A stretch of 64,000 nucleotides of DNA from assembly GCA_023150615.1 (NCBI GenBank), contig JAKLKO010000016.1, positions 1 to 64,000 of the forward strand, given 5' to 3'. This DNA comes from Phycisphaerae bacterium (GTDB lineage: Bacteria > Planctomycetota > Phycisphaerae > UBA1845 > UTPLA1). Positions 36,245 to 45,426 of the stretch are shown piece by piece. The notes beneath the pieces were generated by a model. It saw only the letters and a list, made by a program, of their open reading frames with translations, was not told where the DNA came from and did no database searches. Positions within the stretch are counted from its first letter, which is position 1, and every line of letters starts with the position of its first letter. The position numbers were made by a program, and so were the translations under genes.

Positions 36245-36758
36245 CGTGATCTCTCCCGGCGACGCCGTTATGCGTCGCCTGCATCGTCTCGCGCAATCGC
36301 TCCATCGCATGGTGCAGCCGCGAGCGAATCGTGCTTAGCGGCAGCGACAGCACGTCGGCGATCTCCACGTAGCTCAATTCATGTCGGAGCCGAAGCTCCA
36401 GCGGCTCGCGGTAGATCGGCGGCAACCGCTCGATCGCCTCACGCATCGCGTCGAGTCCGTCATCCCGGCGTTCGACCGGGGCGGCGACGTGCTCCGCATC
36501 GAGCGGCTCGGCCGCCCGATGCCACCAGCGCCGGTGGAACGCCGACGCCACGTGCCGCGCCACCGCAAACAGCCAGGCCCGCGGTGAGGCGCTCTCATCG
36601 AGCCGCTCGCGGAACAGCGCCGCCTGCACAAACGTCTCGTGCAGGAGGTCCTCGGCATCGCGAGACAGGCCCGGCCGGCCCCGCAGGTAGTGCAGCAGTT
36701 CCGGTCCGTGCTGCCGGTAGAGGCCCTCAAGCTGTTCCACGGTCACCGCCACTCGCAC
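36234..36758 (-). CDS. ECF RNA polymerase sigma factor
   Basis: A 174-residue ECF sigma factor. Region 2 (about 10-80) contains LSRDAEDLLHETFVQAALFRERLD and WLFAVARHVASAFHRRWW; region 4 (about 108-160) contains LPPIYREPLELRLRHELSYVEIADVL and LSTIRSRLHHAMERLRE, the DNA-recognition helix. The start is GTG with GAGG just before it; a second GTG lies a few codons in. Upstream is an AACTTT...CGTC element of the kind ECF factors recognise, which suggests self-activation. A kinase-like gene lies upstream on the same strand. Confidence 0.9.
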   Translation of the reverse strand: MRVAVTVEQLEGLYRQHGPELLHYLRGRPGLSRDAEDLLHETFVQAALFRERLDESASPRAWLFAVARHVASAFHRRWWHRAAEPLDAEHVAAPVERRDDGLDAMREAIERLPPIYREPLELRLRHELSYVEIADVLSLPLSTIRSRLHHAMERLRETMQATHNGVAGRDHDET

Positions 36759-36805
36759 GCCTCAGGCCGGATCGGGCTCGAACCATCGATCCCGGTTACG
36801 GCACT

Positions 36806-36834
36806 GTGACGTAGCGCGAGGGGGTTGGAAAGTT
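36806..36834 (-). promoter_or_regulatory. Candidate ECF-type promoter
   Basis: On the minus strand AACTTT is followed after 17 nt by CGTCAC, matching the general ECF pattern of AAC in the -35 and CGTC in the -10. It lies about 48 nt before the sigma gene's GTG, the position expected for an autoregulated operon. Confidence 0.45.
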
Positions 36835-36976
36835 GCAGAAAAATCGATCGGATGCCGGAGTCGCCATGGCGCGCAGGGCCGACGGCGCGGCGGGCCGCGA
36901 CCTCCGATCGAAACCAGACCGATCCGCAAGTGGTTGAGATGGTGTGGGTTACAGGTTCCGGCCGATTGCTCCGGCG

Positions 36977-39598
36977 CTAATCTCGCGACGACTTCTTCCG
37001 CCGGCCGAGTTCCGCGCGGGCCGCCTCCAGCTTCGCATCGACCTCGTCCCGTTCGGCGTCGAGCAGGTCGTGGTACGCCTCCTCGTAGCAGTCGATCGCC
37101 TCGCGCCACTTCCCGGCTGACGCCGCCTCATCGCCCGCCCGGACTCGACCCCGCGCGGCCTCCGCGTCTTGCATCTCGATGATCAGCGCGGGCGCCTCGG
37201 AATGTGGATCGCGCCATGCAGCCGCCTGGAGTTTCTTCATGGCCGCCTTCCAGTCGCCGTGTCGCGCGGCCTCCTTGCCGCCCTCAATGAGGTCCATCGC
37301 CAGGGCGCGATTGAGCTTGGCCTGGATCTGCGGGTTCATCTCGAACCTGGAGGCCTTTCGATAGTGCTCCGCGGCCTCCTCGTAGTCGCTGTTCTTCATC
37401 GCGCCGTCGCCGAGCGCGACGTAACTGCTGAAGTAGCGCAGCGCCTGCACGCGGCTCGTCAGCTCATCGACCTCGCCGTTCGACGCCAGCGCCTTGAGCT
37501 TCAGAAGCGCATCGTCCGCGTCGCGCGGACTGCGACGCCGCAGCGCATCGATCACGGCGTCGTACGCCGCGTTGTATTCCCGCTGCGTCTTCGACTCGGC
37601 CGGTCCGAGCACCGCCGTTGACTCCGGCAACCGATCGGTCGGCGCAGTCGAGACCGGATCGTGCGTCGGCGCGCTCGCCGGCGCCTCGGGCGTTTCGACG
37701 GCCGCGGGGCGATCCGACGCGCCGTGCGTGCGCTGCGAGTCCGCCGGCACGGCGTCCGACGCGGGCGCACCGTCCGCGGCCGGCGGCGCATCGTCCAGTC
37801 CCAGCAGCCGCCGCGACTCCTCTTCGCCGAGCTGCATGCGGAGTCGTGCCGCGCTCTGCGCCTTGATCAGCTCGCGCCGCAGCGGGTTTATCAGCTCGCG
37901 ATCAATCCCACGGTTGGATGCCTCGCGGAGGAACTGGTCGGCGGAGTCGAAATCCTGCTTCTGCATCGCCCGCTGGGCCTGCGCCAGCGGCAGCCAGCGC
38001 AGGATGTCCGCGTGCAGGTCGTAGAGCCGCGCGCCCTTCACGGGGACCTTCAGCGCTTTTTCGAACAGCTCGATGGCCTCGCTAAACCGACCGGCCGTGT
38101 AGGCGTCGCGCCCCAGGATGAACAGCTCGCCGAGCTGGTGGTAGCGCGTCGATGGCAGGAACGGATAGACGCGGTTGACGCCATATCCGCCCGCGCCGAT
38201 CGCCGCGAGCACGACGGCTGCGATGGCCGCGCGGCGCAGCGTCCGCGCCGATCGTCGCCGCGACCACGGCTCCATGGGCGCGGCGCAGCGGATCTGCTTG
38301 AGATCGATCGGCGCGGAGATCGGCACGACCGGCTGGCGGCGGAAGGAGGCGCTCGCCGCCGGCATGCCGCTCTGCCTTGGACGGAAAAAGTCGTTGTCGC
38401 GCGTCGCCGCGCGGATCGTCGTCGTCTGTGGCGCGCCTGACGGCGGCGCAAAGATCGGCGCCGGCGCCGAGGTGACATAGCCTGCGTCCGGCGGCGGGCC
38501 GGGCAACGCCGGCCAGTACGGCGCGGGTCCCGAGGCGTGCAGCGGTGCCGCGGTCGATGGTGCGGCGTAGCCCGTCGGCGGCGGCAGGATCGGCGCGCCC
38601 GGCGCGGGCGGAACGATCGAGACCGCACGCGACGAGCGGCTGAAGTTCTGAAGCAGCAGTACAATCAGGTCGTCGGCCGTCGCAATCCGCTGGTCGCTCG
38701 TCTTGCTGGTCAGGCGCGACACGATCGCCGACAGGACCGGCGGGATGCGCCGATTCAGCGTGTGCGGCTCGGGCAGCGATGACTCGGGCTGCCGATGCCA
38801 CGCGGCCCAGTGCTCCGCCGTGTTTCCGCCGACGCAGCGATGCACCAGCTCGTCAAACGCCGTCCTTCCGACGAGCATCTCGTACGCCGCCACCCCGAGC
38901 GAATAGAGATCGACGCGTTCGTCAAACGGGCGCTGAAGGAAGATCTCCGGCGCGGTATAGCGCGGCGACGTGATTGTGAAGTCGAGTTCTGCGCCGCCGG
39001 CCGTCGCCAGGCTGAAGTCGGTGATGTGCGGTCGGCCCTGCGGATCGATAACGACGTGATGCGGCGTCAGGTTGCGGTGGATCACGCCTGCCCCGTGCAC
39101 GGCCCGCAGGCCCATCGCCAGCCGACCGAGCAGGTCGAGCGCGGTCTGCGGCGCGGGCGGCCGCTTGAGCAGGACGGCCTCAAGCGTCTCGCCGGGGACG
39201 TACTCGGTGACGATGAAGAGGCCGCGGCGCTCCTCGATGAGCTCGTGGATCTTGACGACGTAGCGCGACTCGACGCCCGCCTGCGCGAGGATGTACGCCT
39301 CGCGGCGGAACCGGCCGCATGCCCGCGGATCGTCGGCCAGATGGGGCGCGAGTTGCTTGACGACGACGAGGCGGTCAAGCAGCGAATCGCGCGCCCGGTA
39401 GAGCGTCGCATGATCGTTGCTGCCGAGCCGGTCGAGAATGCGATACTTGCCGAGGCCGCTGCCGGTGCTGATCGACTCGGCGTCCGAGACCGCGGGAAGG
39501 TTTGGCGCGGCGTTTCCCGCAGCGCCGGGTGGCGATATGGGCGCTGGTTCCGACGCGGGTGGGGATGCGGGGCGTCGATGTTCAGGTTGCTCGGTCAC
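36977..39598 (-). CDS. Membrane Ser/Thr kinase homologue, predicted pseudokinase, with TPR-like region
   Basis: An 873-residue protein. The kinase fold spans about 51-325: the ATP lysine is K81 (VVVK), helix C glutamate about E100, APE at 216-218. But HRDLKPxN reads HRNLTPHH at 174-181, so the catalytic aspartate is asparagine (N176), the metal asparagine is histidine, and DFG is DFS at 194-196. The glycine loop is also poor (LGSNDHATLY). Phosphotransfer is therefore unlikely. A Pro/Ala-rich linker, one transmembrane helix (about 456-472) and about 390 residues of TPR-like helices follow, probably outside the membrane. The start is GTG with GGAG upstream. It lies upstream of the ECF operon. 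Confidence 0.85.
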   Translation of the reverse strand: MTEQPEHRRPASPPASEPAPISPPGAAGNAAPNLPAVSDAESISTGSGLGKYRILDRLGSNDHATLYRARDSLLDRLVVVKQLAPHLADDPRACGRFRREAYILAQAGVESRYVVKIHELIEERRGLFIVTEYVPGETLEAVLLKRPPAPQTALDLLGRLAMGLRAVHGAGVIHRNLTPHHVVIDPQGRPHITDFSLATAGGAELDFTITSPRYTAPEIFLQRPFDERVDLYSLGVAAYEMLVGRTAFDELVHRCVGGNTAEHWAAWHRQPESSLPEPHTLNRRIPPVLSAIVSRLTSKTSDQRIATADDLIVLLLQNFSRSSRAVSIVPPAPGAPILPPPTGYAAPSTAAPLHASGPAPYWPALPGPPPDAGYVTSAPAPIFAPPSGAPQTTTIRAATRDNDFFRPRQSGMPAASASFRRQPVVPISAPIDLKQIRCAAPMEPWSRRRSARTLRRAAIAAVVLAAIGAGGYGVNRVYPFLPSTRYHQLGELFILGRDAYTAGRFSEAIELFEKALKVPVKGARLYDLHADILRWLPLAQAQRAMQKQDFDSADQFLREASNRGIDRELINPLRRELIKAQSAARLRMQLGEEESRRLLGLDDAPPAADGAPASDAVPADSQRTHGASDRPAAVETPEAPASAPTHDPVSTAPTDRLPESTAVLGPAESKTQREYNAAYDAVIDALRRRSPRDADDALLKLKALASNGEVDELTSRVQALRYFSSYVALGDGAMKNSDYEEAAEHYRKASRFEMNPQIQAKLNRALAMDLIEGGKEAARHGDWKAAMKKLQAAAWRDPHSEAPALIIEMQDAEAARGRVRAGDEAASAGKWREAIDCYEEAYHDLLDAERDEVDAKLEAARAELGRRKKSSRD

Positions 39599-39933
39599 GA
39601 CGACGGAACTCCGCCCTGCGAGGACGATCCGATAACTCGAGGACGCCTGAAAATCGTCCGGTGCCGGCCCGCGACGATCGATCGCCGCGAATCCGGGTCA
39701 CGTCCCCGCGTGGCGGCCGGTCCGCGGAAACTCCGCCGGACGAGCGTCAATCCTGGAATCGCTGCCGAGACCCGAGGAATACTATGCCGCTCCCACGTGG
39801 CGGTCTAGCGCGACGCGCATCGGTATCATTGTGAACCGCGCCACCGTCGATTAGAATTCCCCATGTTCGAGGTTCCCTGAACGATCCCACGCACGCGGTC
39901 AAGGTGACGCGTACGGTGCCCGCCTGCCCTGTC
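39599..39933. other. Divergent intergenic region
   Basis: About 335 bases between the kinase homologue and the efflux genes. It holds a plausible promoter for the efflux operon (39829-39857). Just after that promoter an ATG at 39863 opens a five-codon frame (MFEVP then stop), which may be chance. No other gene or structure was seen. Confidence 0.5.
39829..39857 (+). promoter_or_regulatory. Promoter of the RND efflux operon
   Basis: TTGTGA, 17 nt, TAGAAT on the plus strand. Transcription would begin near 39864, leaving about 40-70 nt before the first gene depending on its start. Confidence 0.5.
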
Positions 39934-41109
39934 ATGAACTGGCTCATCCTCATCGCTGCGCTGGCGCAGATGCCTCCGGCGCGGGTCCAGACCCGGCCGA
40001 TCGAACGCCGCGAGGTCGCACCCACGCTCACGCTCGTCGGCACGGCCATGCCCATGGCGCGGACGGTCGTCTCGTCCGAAATCCCGGGCATCGTCGCCGA
40101 ACTGCCGATCGACATGGGCGACGCGGTCCGCGCCGGAGAGGTCCTGTGCCGGTTGCGCCGCGATCCGCGCCGGATGGCGCTGGACGAGGCGACGGCTGCG
40201 CTCCAGCGGCTGGAGGCCGCGCACGCCGAGGCGGCCGCGATGGTCCGCAAGGCCGAGTTCGACAGGAACCGCATGGAAGGACTCTGGCGAAAGGCGCAAT
40301 GCTCGGAAAAGGAGTTTCGGGACTCCGTCGCGGAATTCGATGCGGCGATGGCGCGGGCCGACTCCGCCCTGCATGCCGTCGAGTCGCAGCGGGCGCTGGT
40401 CGAACGCATGCGCGACCAACTCGATCGCACCGAGATCCGCGCCCCGTTCGACGGACGCATCGTCGCCAAGCTGACCGAGGTCGGCCAGTGGCTCGCGGAG
40501 GGCGGCGCGGTCGCCGAGATGGTGGCACTGCGGACGATCCGCGTGCGCGTCAACGTGCCTGAGTCGGTCGCGCGGTTCGCGGACATCGGCGCGCCGATCC
40601 ACGTCCGCTTCGACGCGCTCGAAGGCGATTTCGTCGGGAAGCTGGCGCGAATCGCCGACGCCGGCGACGCCCAGGCGCGGACGTTTCCCGCCGACGTGGA
40701 CGTCGAAAATGCCTCCCACCAGATCAAGGCCGGCATGTTCGCGCGGGTGGATTTCCCGGCCGCGCCTGCCCGGCCGCAACTCATCGTGCCGAAGGACGCG
40801 GTCCTCCGTCGCGACGGCCGAACGCTGATCTACGTCTTGCGAAACAGGGACGCCGGATCGATGGCCGAGCCGACGACGGTCTCGATCGTCGCCGAAGTCG
40901 ATGCCGACGTCGCGGTCAGCGGCAAGGGCCTGGTCCCCGGCATGCTTGTCGTGGTCCGCGGCAACGAGCGTCTCTTCGGCACCGTGCCGGTCCTGCCGGA
41001 ACCCATGACCTCGCCGACCGCCCACGCTGCATCGGACTCGTCCGCGCCCGCCGCCGCGCCGGCTGCCGCCACGTCGCGGCCTGACGGTTCCGGGGGCGCG
41101 GCGCGATGA
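39934..41109 (+). CDS. RND efflux membrane fusion protein
   Basis: A protein of about 391 residues, the periplasmic adaptor of a tripartite efflux pump. A short hydrophobic N-terminus is followed by the split lipoyl domain (GIVAELPIDMGDAVRAGEVLCRL and DRTEIRAPFDGRIVAKLTEVGQWL), a helical hairpin between them (about 85-155) and a beta-barrel domain. The last 40 residues are a disordered Ala/Pro/Ser tail. The start is uncertain: the ATG gives a signal-like N-terminus, while a GTG at 39904 is also in frame; neither has a good ribosome site. The stop overlaps the transporter start (ATGA). Confidence 0.85.
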   Translation: MNWLILIAALAQMPPARVQTRPIERREVAPTLTLVGTAMPMARTVVSSEIPGIVAELPIDMGDAVRAGEVLCRLRRDPRRMALDEATAALQRLEAAHAEAAAMVRKAEFDRNRMEGLWRKAQCSEKEFRDSVAEFDAAMARADSALHAVESQRALVERMRDQLDRTEIRAPFDGRIVAKLTEVGQWLAEGGAVAEMVALRTIRVRVNVPESVARFADIGAPIHVRFDALEGDFVGKLARIADAGDAQARTFPADVDVENASHQIKAGMFARVDFPAAPARPQLIVPKDAVLRRDGRTLIYVLRNRDAGSMAEPTTVSIVAEVDADVAVSGKGLVPGMLVVVRGNERLFGTVPVLPEPMTSPTAHAASDSSAPAAAPAAATSRPDGSGGAAR

Positions 41110-44100
41110 ACATCGTCCGATTCTGCATCGACAACCCCGTCAAGGTCGCCAGCGCCGTCCTGCTGCTCTGTCTGTTCGGACTGCTGACCGTCGTGCCGCC
41201 GTCGGTCCTGCCGTCGCCGATCCGCGTTCCGGTGCAGCTCACGCCCGACGTCGATCTGCCGATCGTCTCGGTCCAGACGTTCTGGGAGGGCGCCAGTCCG
41301 CAGGAGGTCGAGCGCGAGATCGTCGAACCGCAGGAAGAACAGCTCAAGAGCCTCGTCGGCCTGGCGAAGATGACCAGCAACTCGACCGAGCGCCAGGCGT
41401 CGATCGAGCTTGAGTTCGCCGTCGGCACCGACATCGACGTCGCCAAGCAGGATGTCTCCGACGCTCTGCGCCGCGTGAAGTACCAGATCCCCCTCAACGA
41501 ATTCGACAACCCCGTGGTCATCACCGGCCGCGCCATGGGCGAGGAGGCCATCGCCTGGATGATCCTCCGCAGCGCCCGACCGGACGTCAACGTGACGACG
41601 CTGTTCGATTTCGTCGAACGCGAGGTCAAGCCGATCCTCGAGCGCGTCGAAGGCGTCTCGAAGATCAGCGTCTTCGGCGGACAGGAGCGCGAGATTCAGG
41701 TCGTCGTCGACCCCGCCAAGCTCGCCCGCGCGGGCATCACGTTCCGCGAACTTCAGGACGCCCTCGCGCGGCAGAACACCAACGTCTCGGCCGGCACCAG
41801 CGCGCAGGGCAAACGCGACATATTCATCCGCACGATGGGGCAGTTCGAATCGCTTGCCGATATCGAGCAGACCTTCATCAAGACCGGGCCCGGCGGACCG
41901 ATCCGCGTCCGCGACGTCGCAACGGTCTTCGACGGGTTCAAGAAGCAGTACGAGTTCGTGCGGAGCATGGGCGAAGCGGTGCTCGCGCTGCCGGCCTACC
42001 GCGAGATCGGAAGCAACGTGGTCGAAGTCATGGAGGGGCTCCGCCGCGCCATCGACCGCGTCAACCGCGAGGTGCTCGGGCACCGCGGACTGGAACTGAC
42101 GCTCACGCAGGTCTACGACGAGACCGTCTACATCCACTCCGCCATCAAGCTCGTCCGCGACAACATCTGGTACGGCGGCGCGCTGGCAATCATCGTGCTG
42201 CTCCTCTTCTTGCGAAGCATCCGCGGCACCACCGTCGTCGGTCTGTCGATCCCCATCTCGATCATCGGCACGTTCCTCGTCATCCCGCTGGCCGGCCGCA
42301 ACGTCAACGTCGTCATGCTCGCGGGCCTGGCCTTCTCCACCGGCATGGTCGTCGACAACGCCGTCGTCGTGCTGGAGAACATCTACCGCCACCTCGAGAT
42401 GGGCAAGGACCGCCGCACCGCCGCCTACGATGGCGCACACGAGGTGTGGGGCGCGGTGCTCGCCAACTCGCTCACCACGATCATCGTCTTCCTGCCCGTC
42501 GTCTTCGTGCGCGAGGAGGCCGGCCAGCTCTTCCGCGACATCGCCATCGCCGTCTCGGGCGCGATCGGTCTGTCGATGCTCGTCTCGATCGCCGTCATCC
42601 CGCCGCTCGCGGCGCGGATGCTCGGCCGCACGTCGGTCGGGGACTACAGCACCGGCGGCGGCCGGATCGCGCGCCTCGTGGCCGCGACCGTGCGACGCAT
42701 CAACCGCAAGCTCTCGACGCGACTCGCCGTCGTGCTGGGCCTGACGGCCGCCAGCATCGTCTTCTCGTGGATGCTCTCGCCGCGGCCGAGCTACCTGCCG
42801 TCCGGAAATCGCAACCTGATCTTCGGCTTCCTGATGACGCCGCCCGGATACAACACCGTCGAGTTCCGCCGCATCGCCGAACGCCTCGAAAACGGCGATT
42901 GGGCGAGCGGGCAGATCGGCATCCGCGAGTTCTGGTCGGTGCGCGAGGGCACGCCGGAGTACGAGCAGCTCTGCCGCCGCTGGTCGGACATGGTCGAGCG
43001 CGTTGTCGTGCCGCGCAAGCAGGCCGAGCAGGCCCACGCCGACCGCCGGCGGGCGCGCGAGATTCGCCGCGAGATCGCCGAGTGGCGCGTGCCGCCGCCG
43101 CCGATCGAGAACTACTTCTTCGTCGTCTTCAACAACAACTGCTTCATGGGCTGCACGAGCGCCAACCCGCGCGTCGTCCGGCCGCTCGTCAACGTCCTCA
43201 ATACCTCCGGGTTCAGCGTCCCCGACAGCTTCGCCTTCTTCTTCCAAACCTCCATCTTCGGCCACCTCGGCGCGGGCAACTCGGTCGACCTCGAGATCCG
43301 CGGCGACGACCTGCGGCACGTCACGCAGGCCGCGCAGGCGATCCTCACCGCCTGCATGCTGCGCTTCGGCGAGCGCCCGCGCCCCGACCCGCTCAACTTC
43401 GACAGCGGCCGGTTCGAGGCCCGCCTCATCCCCGATCGCGTTCGCGCGGGCGACGTCGGCATGAGCGTGTCGGACGTCGGCTTCACCGTGCGGGCCTGCG
43501 CGGACGGGGCGATCGTCGGGCAGTACCGCGAGCGCGGACAGAGCTTCGACCTCTCGCTTCACGTCGCGGGCACGCAGGACGCAGTTGGCGCGGGCAGCGA
43601 GACCGAGCAGATCACGAACGTGCCGATCTGCACGCCCACCGGTCAGATCGTGCCGCTTTCGTCGCTCTGCAACATCGAGCAGACCCTGGCCCCGCAGCAG
43701 ATCAACCACATCGAGACGCAGCGCTCGGTCAAGCTCGAGATCAAGCCGCCGCAGGGACTTTCGCTCGGCGATGTCATCGACATTATCGAAAACGAGATCG
43801 TCGCCCCCATGCGTGGGGACGGCTACGAGCTGAAGACGCCCGACGGATCGCAGCGCCTCACGATCGCGCCGGACGTCATCGTCGGACTCGCCGGAAACGC
43901 CAGCAAGCTCCGCACCACGTGGGATTCGCTCAAGTGGCTGCTCATGCTCTCGGGCCTGATCTGTTACCTGCTCATGGCCGGCCTGTTCGAGTCGTTCACC
44001 TATCCGTTCGTCATCATGCTGACGGTCCCGCTGGCCGTGGTGGGCGGTTTCGCCGGTCTGGCGATCGTGCACGCGTGGACGTGGTTCGACGCGACCGCGC

Positions 44101-44561
44101 CGATCCAGGAACTCGACATGCTGACCATCCTCGGATTCGTCATCCTGCTTGGCATCGTCGTCAACAACGGCATCCTCATCGTCCACCAGTCGCTCAACTT
44201 CGCCCGTGATGGACTCCCGATCGACGAGGCGATCGTCGAATCGGTCCGGACGCGCATCCGGCCGATCCTCATGACCGTGCTCACCACGCTCTTCGGACAG
44301 CTCCCGCTCGTCTTGCGTCCCGGCGCGGGCGCCGAGCTTTATCGCGGGCTTGGCGCGGTCGTCCTCGGCGGACTGGCCTGCTCCACGCTCTTCACGCTCA
44401 TCGTCATCCCCGCCATGCTCTCGCTCTTCGTCGGCGGACGGGCCCGCTTCGGGCGCTGGCTCCTTAGCAGTGCCCCGACGACGGAACCCCGACCGATCCC
44501 CGCGTCGACCGAGCACATGCCGCCAACGCCGGGACGGCGCATCCCGGAGCGCGTCGTCTGA
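41106..44561 (+). CDS. RND (AcrB/HAE1-type) efflux transporter
   Basis: A 1151-residue inner-membrane proton-driven transporter. It has the usual twelve-helix plan with two large periplasmic loops; VQTFWEGASPQEVEREIVEP, the TM4 motif GLAFSTGMVVDNAVVVLENI (one of the two proton-relay aspartates kept, the second replaced by Asn, as in many HAE1 proteins) and GFVILLGIVVNNGILIVHQ are clear. It is about 100 residues longer than AcrB. Extra sequence near residues 610-680 includes a charged helical segment and a paired-cysteine string NCFMGC. No outer-membrane TolC gene is adjacent. Substrate unknown. Confidence 0.92.
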   Translation: MNIVRFCIDNPVKVASAVLLLCLFGLLTVVPPSVLPSPIRVPVQLTPDVDLPIVSVQTFWEGASPQEVEREIVEPQEEQLKSLVGLAKMTSNSTERQASIELEFAVGTDIDVAKQDVSDALRRVKYQIPLNEFDNPVVITGRAMGEEAIAWMILRSARPDVNVTTLFDFVEREVKPILERVEGVSKISVFGGQEREIQVVVDPAKLARAGITFRELQDALARQNTNVSAGTSAQGKRDIFIRTMGQFESLADIEQTFIKTGPGGPIRVRDVATVFDGFKKQYEFVRSMGEAVLALPAYREIGSNVVEVMEGLRRAIDRVNREVLGHRGLELTLTQVYDETVYIHSAIKLVRDNIWYGGALAIIVLLLFLRSIRGTTVVGLSIPISIIGTFLVIPLAGRNVNVVMLAGLAFSTGMVVDNAVVVLENIYRHLEMGKDRRTAAYDGAHEVWGAVLANSLTTIIVFLPVVFVREEAGQLFRDIAIAVSGAIGLSMLVSIAVIPPLAARMLGRTSVGDYSTGGGRIARLVAATVRRINRKLSTRLAVVLGLTAASIVFSWMLSPRPSYLPSGNRNLIFGFLMTPPGYNTVEFRRIAERLENGDWASGQIGIREFWSVREGTPEYEQLCRRWSDMVERVVVPRKQAEQAHADRRRAREIRREIAEWRVPPPPIENYFFVVFNNNCFMGCTSANPRVVRPLVNVLNTSGFSVPDSFAFFFQTSIFGHLGAGNSVDLEIRGDDLRHVTQAAQAILTACMLRFGERPRPDPLNFDSGRFEARLIPDRVRAGDVGMSVSDVGFTVRACADGAIVGQYRERGQSFDLSLHVAGTQDAVGAGSETEQITNVPICTPTGQIVPLSSLCNIEQTLAPQQINHIETQRSVKLEIKPPQGLSLGDVIDIIENEIVAPMRGDGYELKTPDGSQRLTIAPDVIVGLAGNASKLRTTWDSLKWLLMLSGLICYLLMAGLFESFTYPFVIMLTVPLAVVGGFAGLAIVHAWTWFDATAPIQELDMLTILGFVILLGIVVNNGILIVHQSLNFARDGLPIDEAIVESVRTRIRPILMTVLTTLFGQLPLVLRPGAGAELYRGLGAVVLGGLACSTLFTLIVIPAMLSLFVGGRARFGRWLLSSAPTTEPRPIPASTEHMPPTPGRRIPERVV

Positions 44562-44613
44562 TCGACCGTGGCACGGCGTCCCGCGTGCGGTCGAGGCGAG
44601 GCCCGACTACCAT

Positions 44614-45426
44614 GTGATCGTGAAGATCGCGCGCTACATCGACGCCGAAGGCCGCCGCGGCATCGGCCGCATGGTCGAACCGGACCGCGCCGTGCCCCTC
44701 AACGGCGATCTCTTCGGCCCGCACGTGTTCGACGGACCGGCGGTGAAGATCGCCCGCTTCCTCGCGCCCGTCGATCCGCCGAACGTGCTGGCCATCGGGC
44801 TGAACTACCGCAAGCACGCCGAAGAAGGCGGCGCGCGAAGCCTGCCCACCGAGCCGCTCCTGTTCATCAAGGCCACGACGTCGGTGATCGGCCCCGGGGA
44901 CGAGATCATCCTGCCGCATTCCGCGCCGTGCGAGGTCGACTACGAGGCCGAACTGGTTATCGTCATCGGCCGCCGCGCGAAGGACGTCTCCGAGCGCGAT
45001 GCGCTCGACTGCGTCCTCGGATTCACCTGCGGCAACGACGTGTCCGCCCGCGACTGCCAGAAGACGCGCGACAAGCAATGGGCCCGCGGCAAAAGCTTCG
45101 ACACCTTCTGTCCGCTCGGCCCCGTGATCGTCACGCCCGACGAGATCGATGCGCAGAACGTCGGCATCCGCTCGATCCTCAACGGCCGCACGATGCAGGA
45201 CTCGAATACCTCCGACATGATCTTCCCCATCCGCACGCTCGTGAACTTCCTGTCGCACCAACTGACGCTGCTGCCGGGTACGGTCATCCTCACCGGCACG
45301 CCCGAAGGCGTGGGCTTCGCCCGCAAGCCGCCGGTCTACCTGAAATCCGGCGACGTGATCGAAATCGAGATCGACGGCATCGGCCGACTGCGGAACGAGG
45401 TGCGCGCGGACAGCGGCGTGCGATGA
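44614..45426 (+). CDS. Fumarylacetoacetate hydrolase family protein
   Basis: A 270-residue FAH-fold enzyme, a group of metal-dependent hydrolases, decarboxylases and isomerases of oxo-acids. The fold marks are VLAIGLNYRKHAEE, FIKATTSVIGPGDEI, the metal glutamates in CEVDYEAELVIVIG, GNDVSARDCQ, the KSFDTFCPLGP loop and TGTPEGVGFARKPP. The start was placed at GTG, with another in-frame GTG two codons later and only a loose GAGG upstream. It ends ATGA into a small membrane protein gene. Substrate cannot be told; related enzymes act on fumarylpyruvate or oxaloacetate. Confidence 0.85.
   Translation: MIVKIARYIDAEGRRGIGRMVEPDRAVPLNGDLFGPHVFDGPAVKIARFLAPVDPPNVLAIGLNYRKHAEEGGARSLPTEPLLFIKATTSVIGPGDEIILPHSAPCEVDYEAELVIVIGRRAKDVSERDALDCVLGFTCGNDVSARDCQKTRDKQWARGKSFDTFCPLGPVIVTPDEIDAQNVGIRSILNGRTMQDSNTSDMIFPIRTLVNFLSHQLTLLPGTVILTGTPEGVGFARKPPVYLKSGDVIEIEIDGIGRLRNEVRADSGVR

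Noticed and set aside
39863-39880. Five-codon ORF just after the efflux promoter as a leader peptide
   Set aside because: Such short frames are common by chance, and there is no hairpin or regulatory codon run to support attenuation.
40830-44516. A 1228-codon open frame on the minus strand
   Set aside because: It is the mirror of the RND transporter genes. Its composition (runs of D, E, R, H and A) is what antisense reading of GC-rich codons gives, and it shows no motif.
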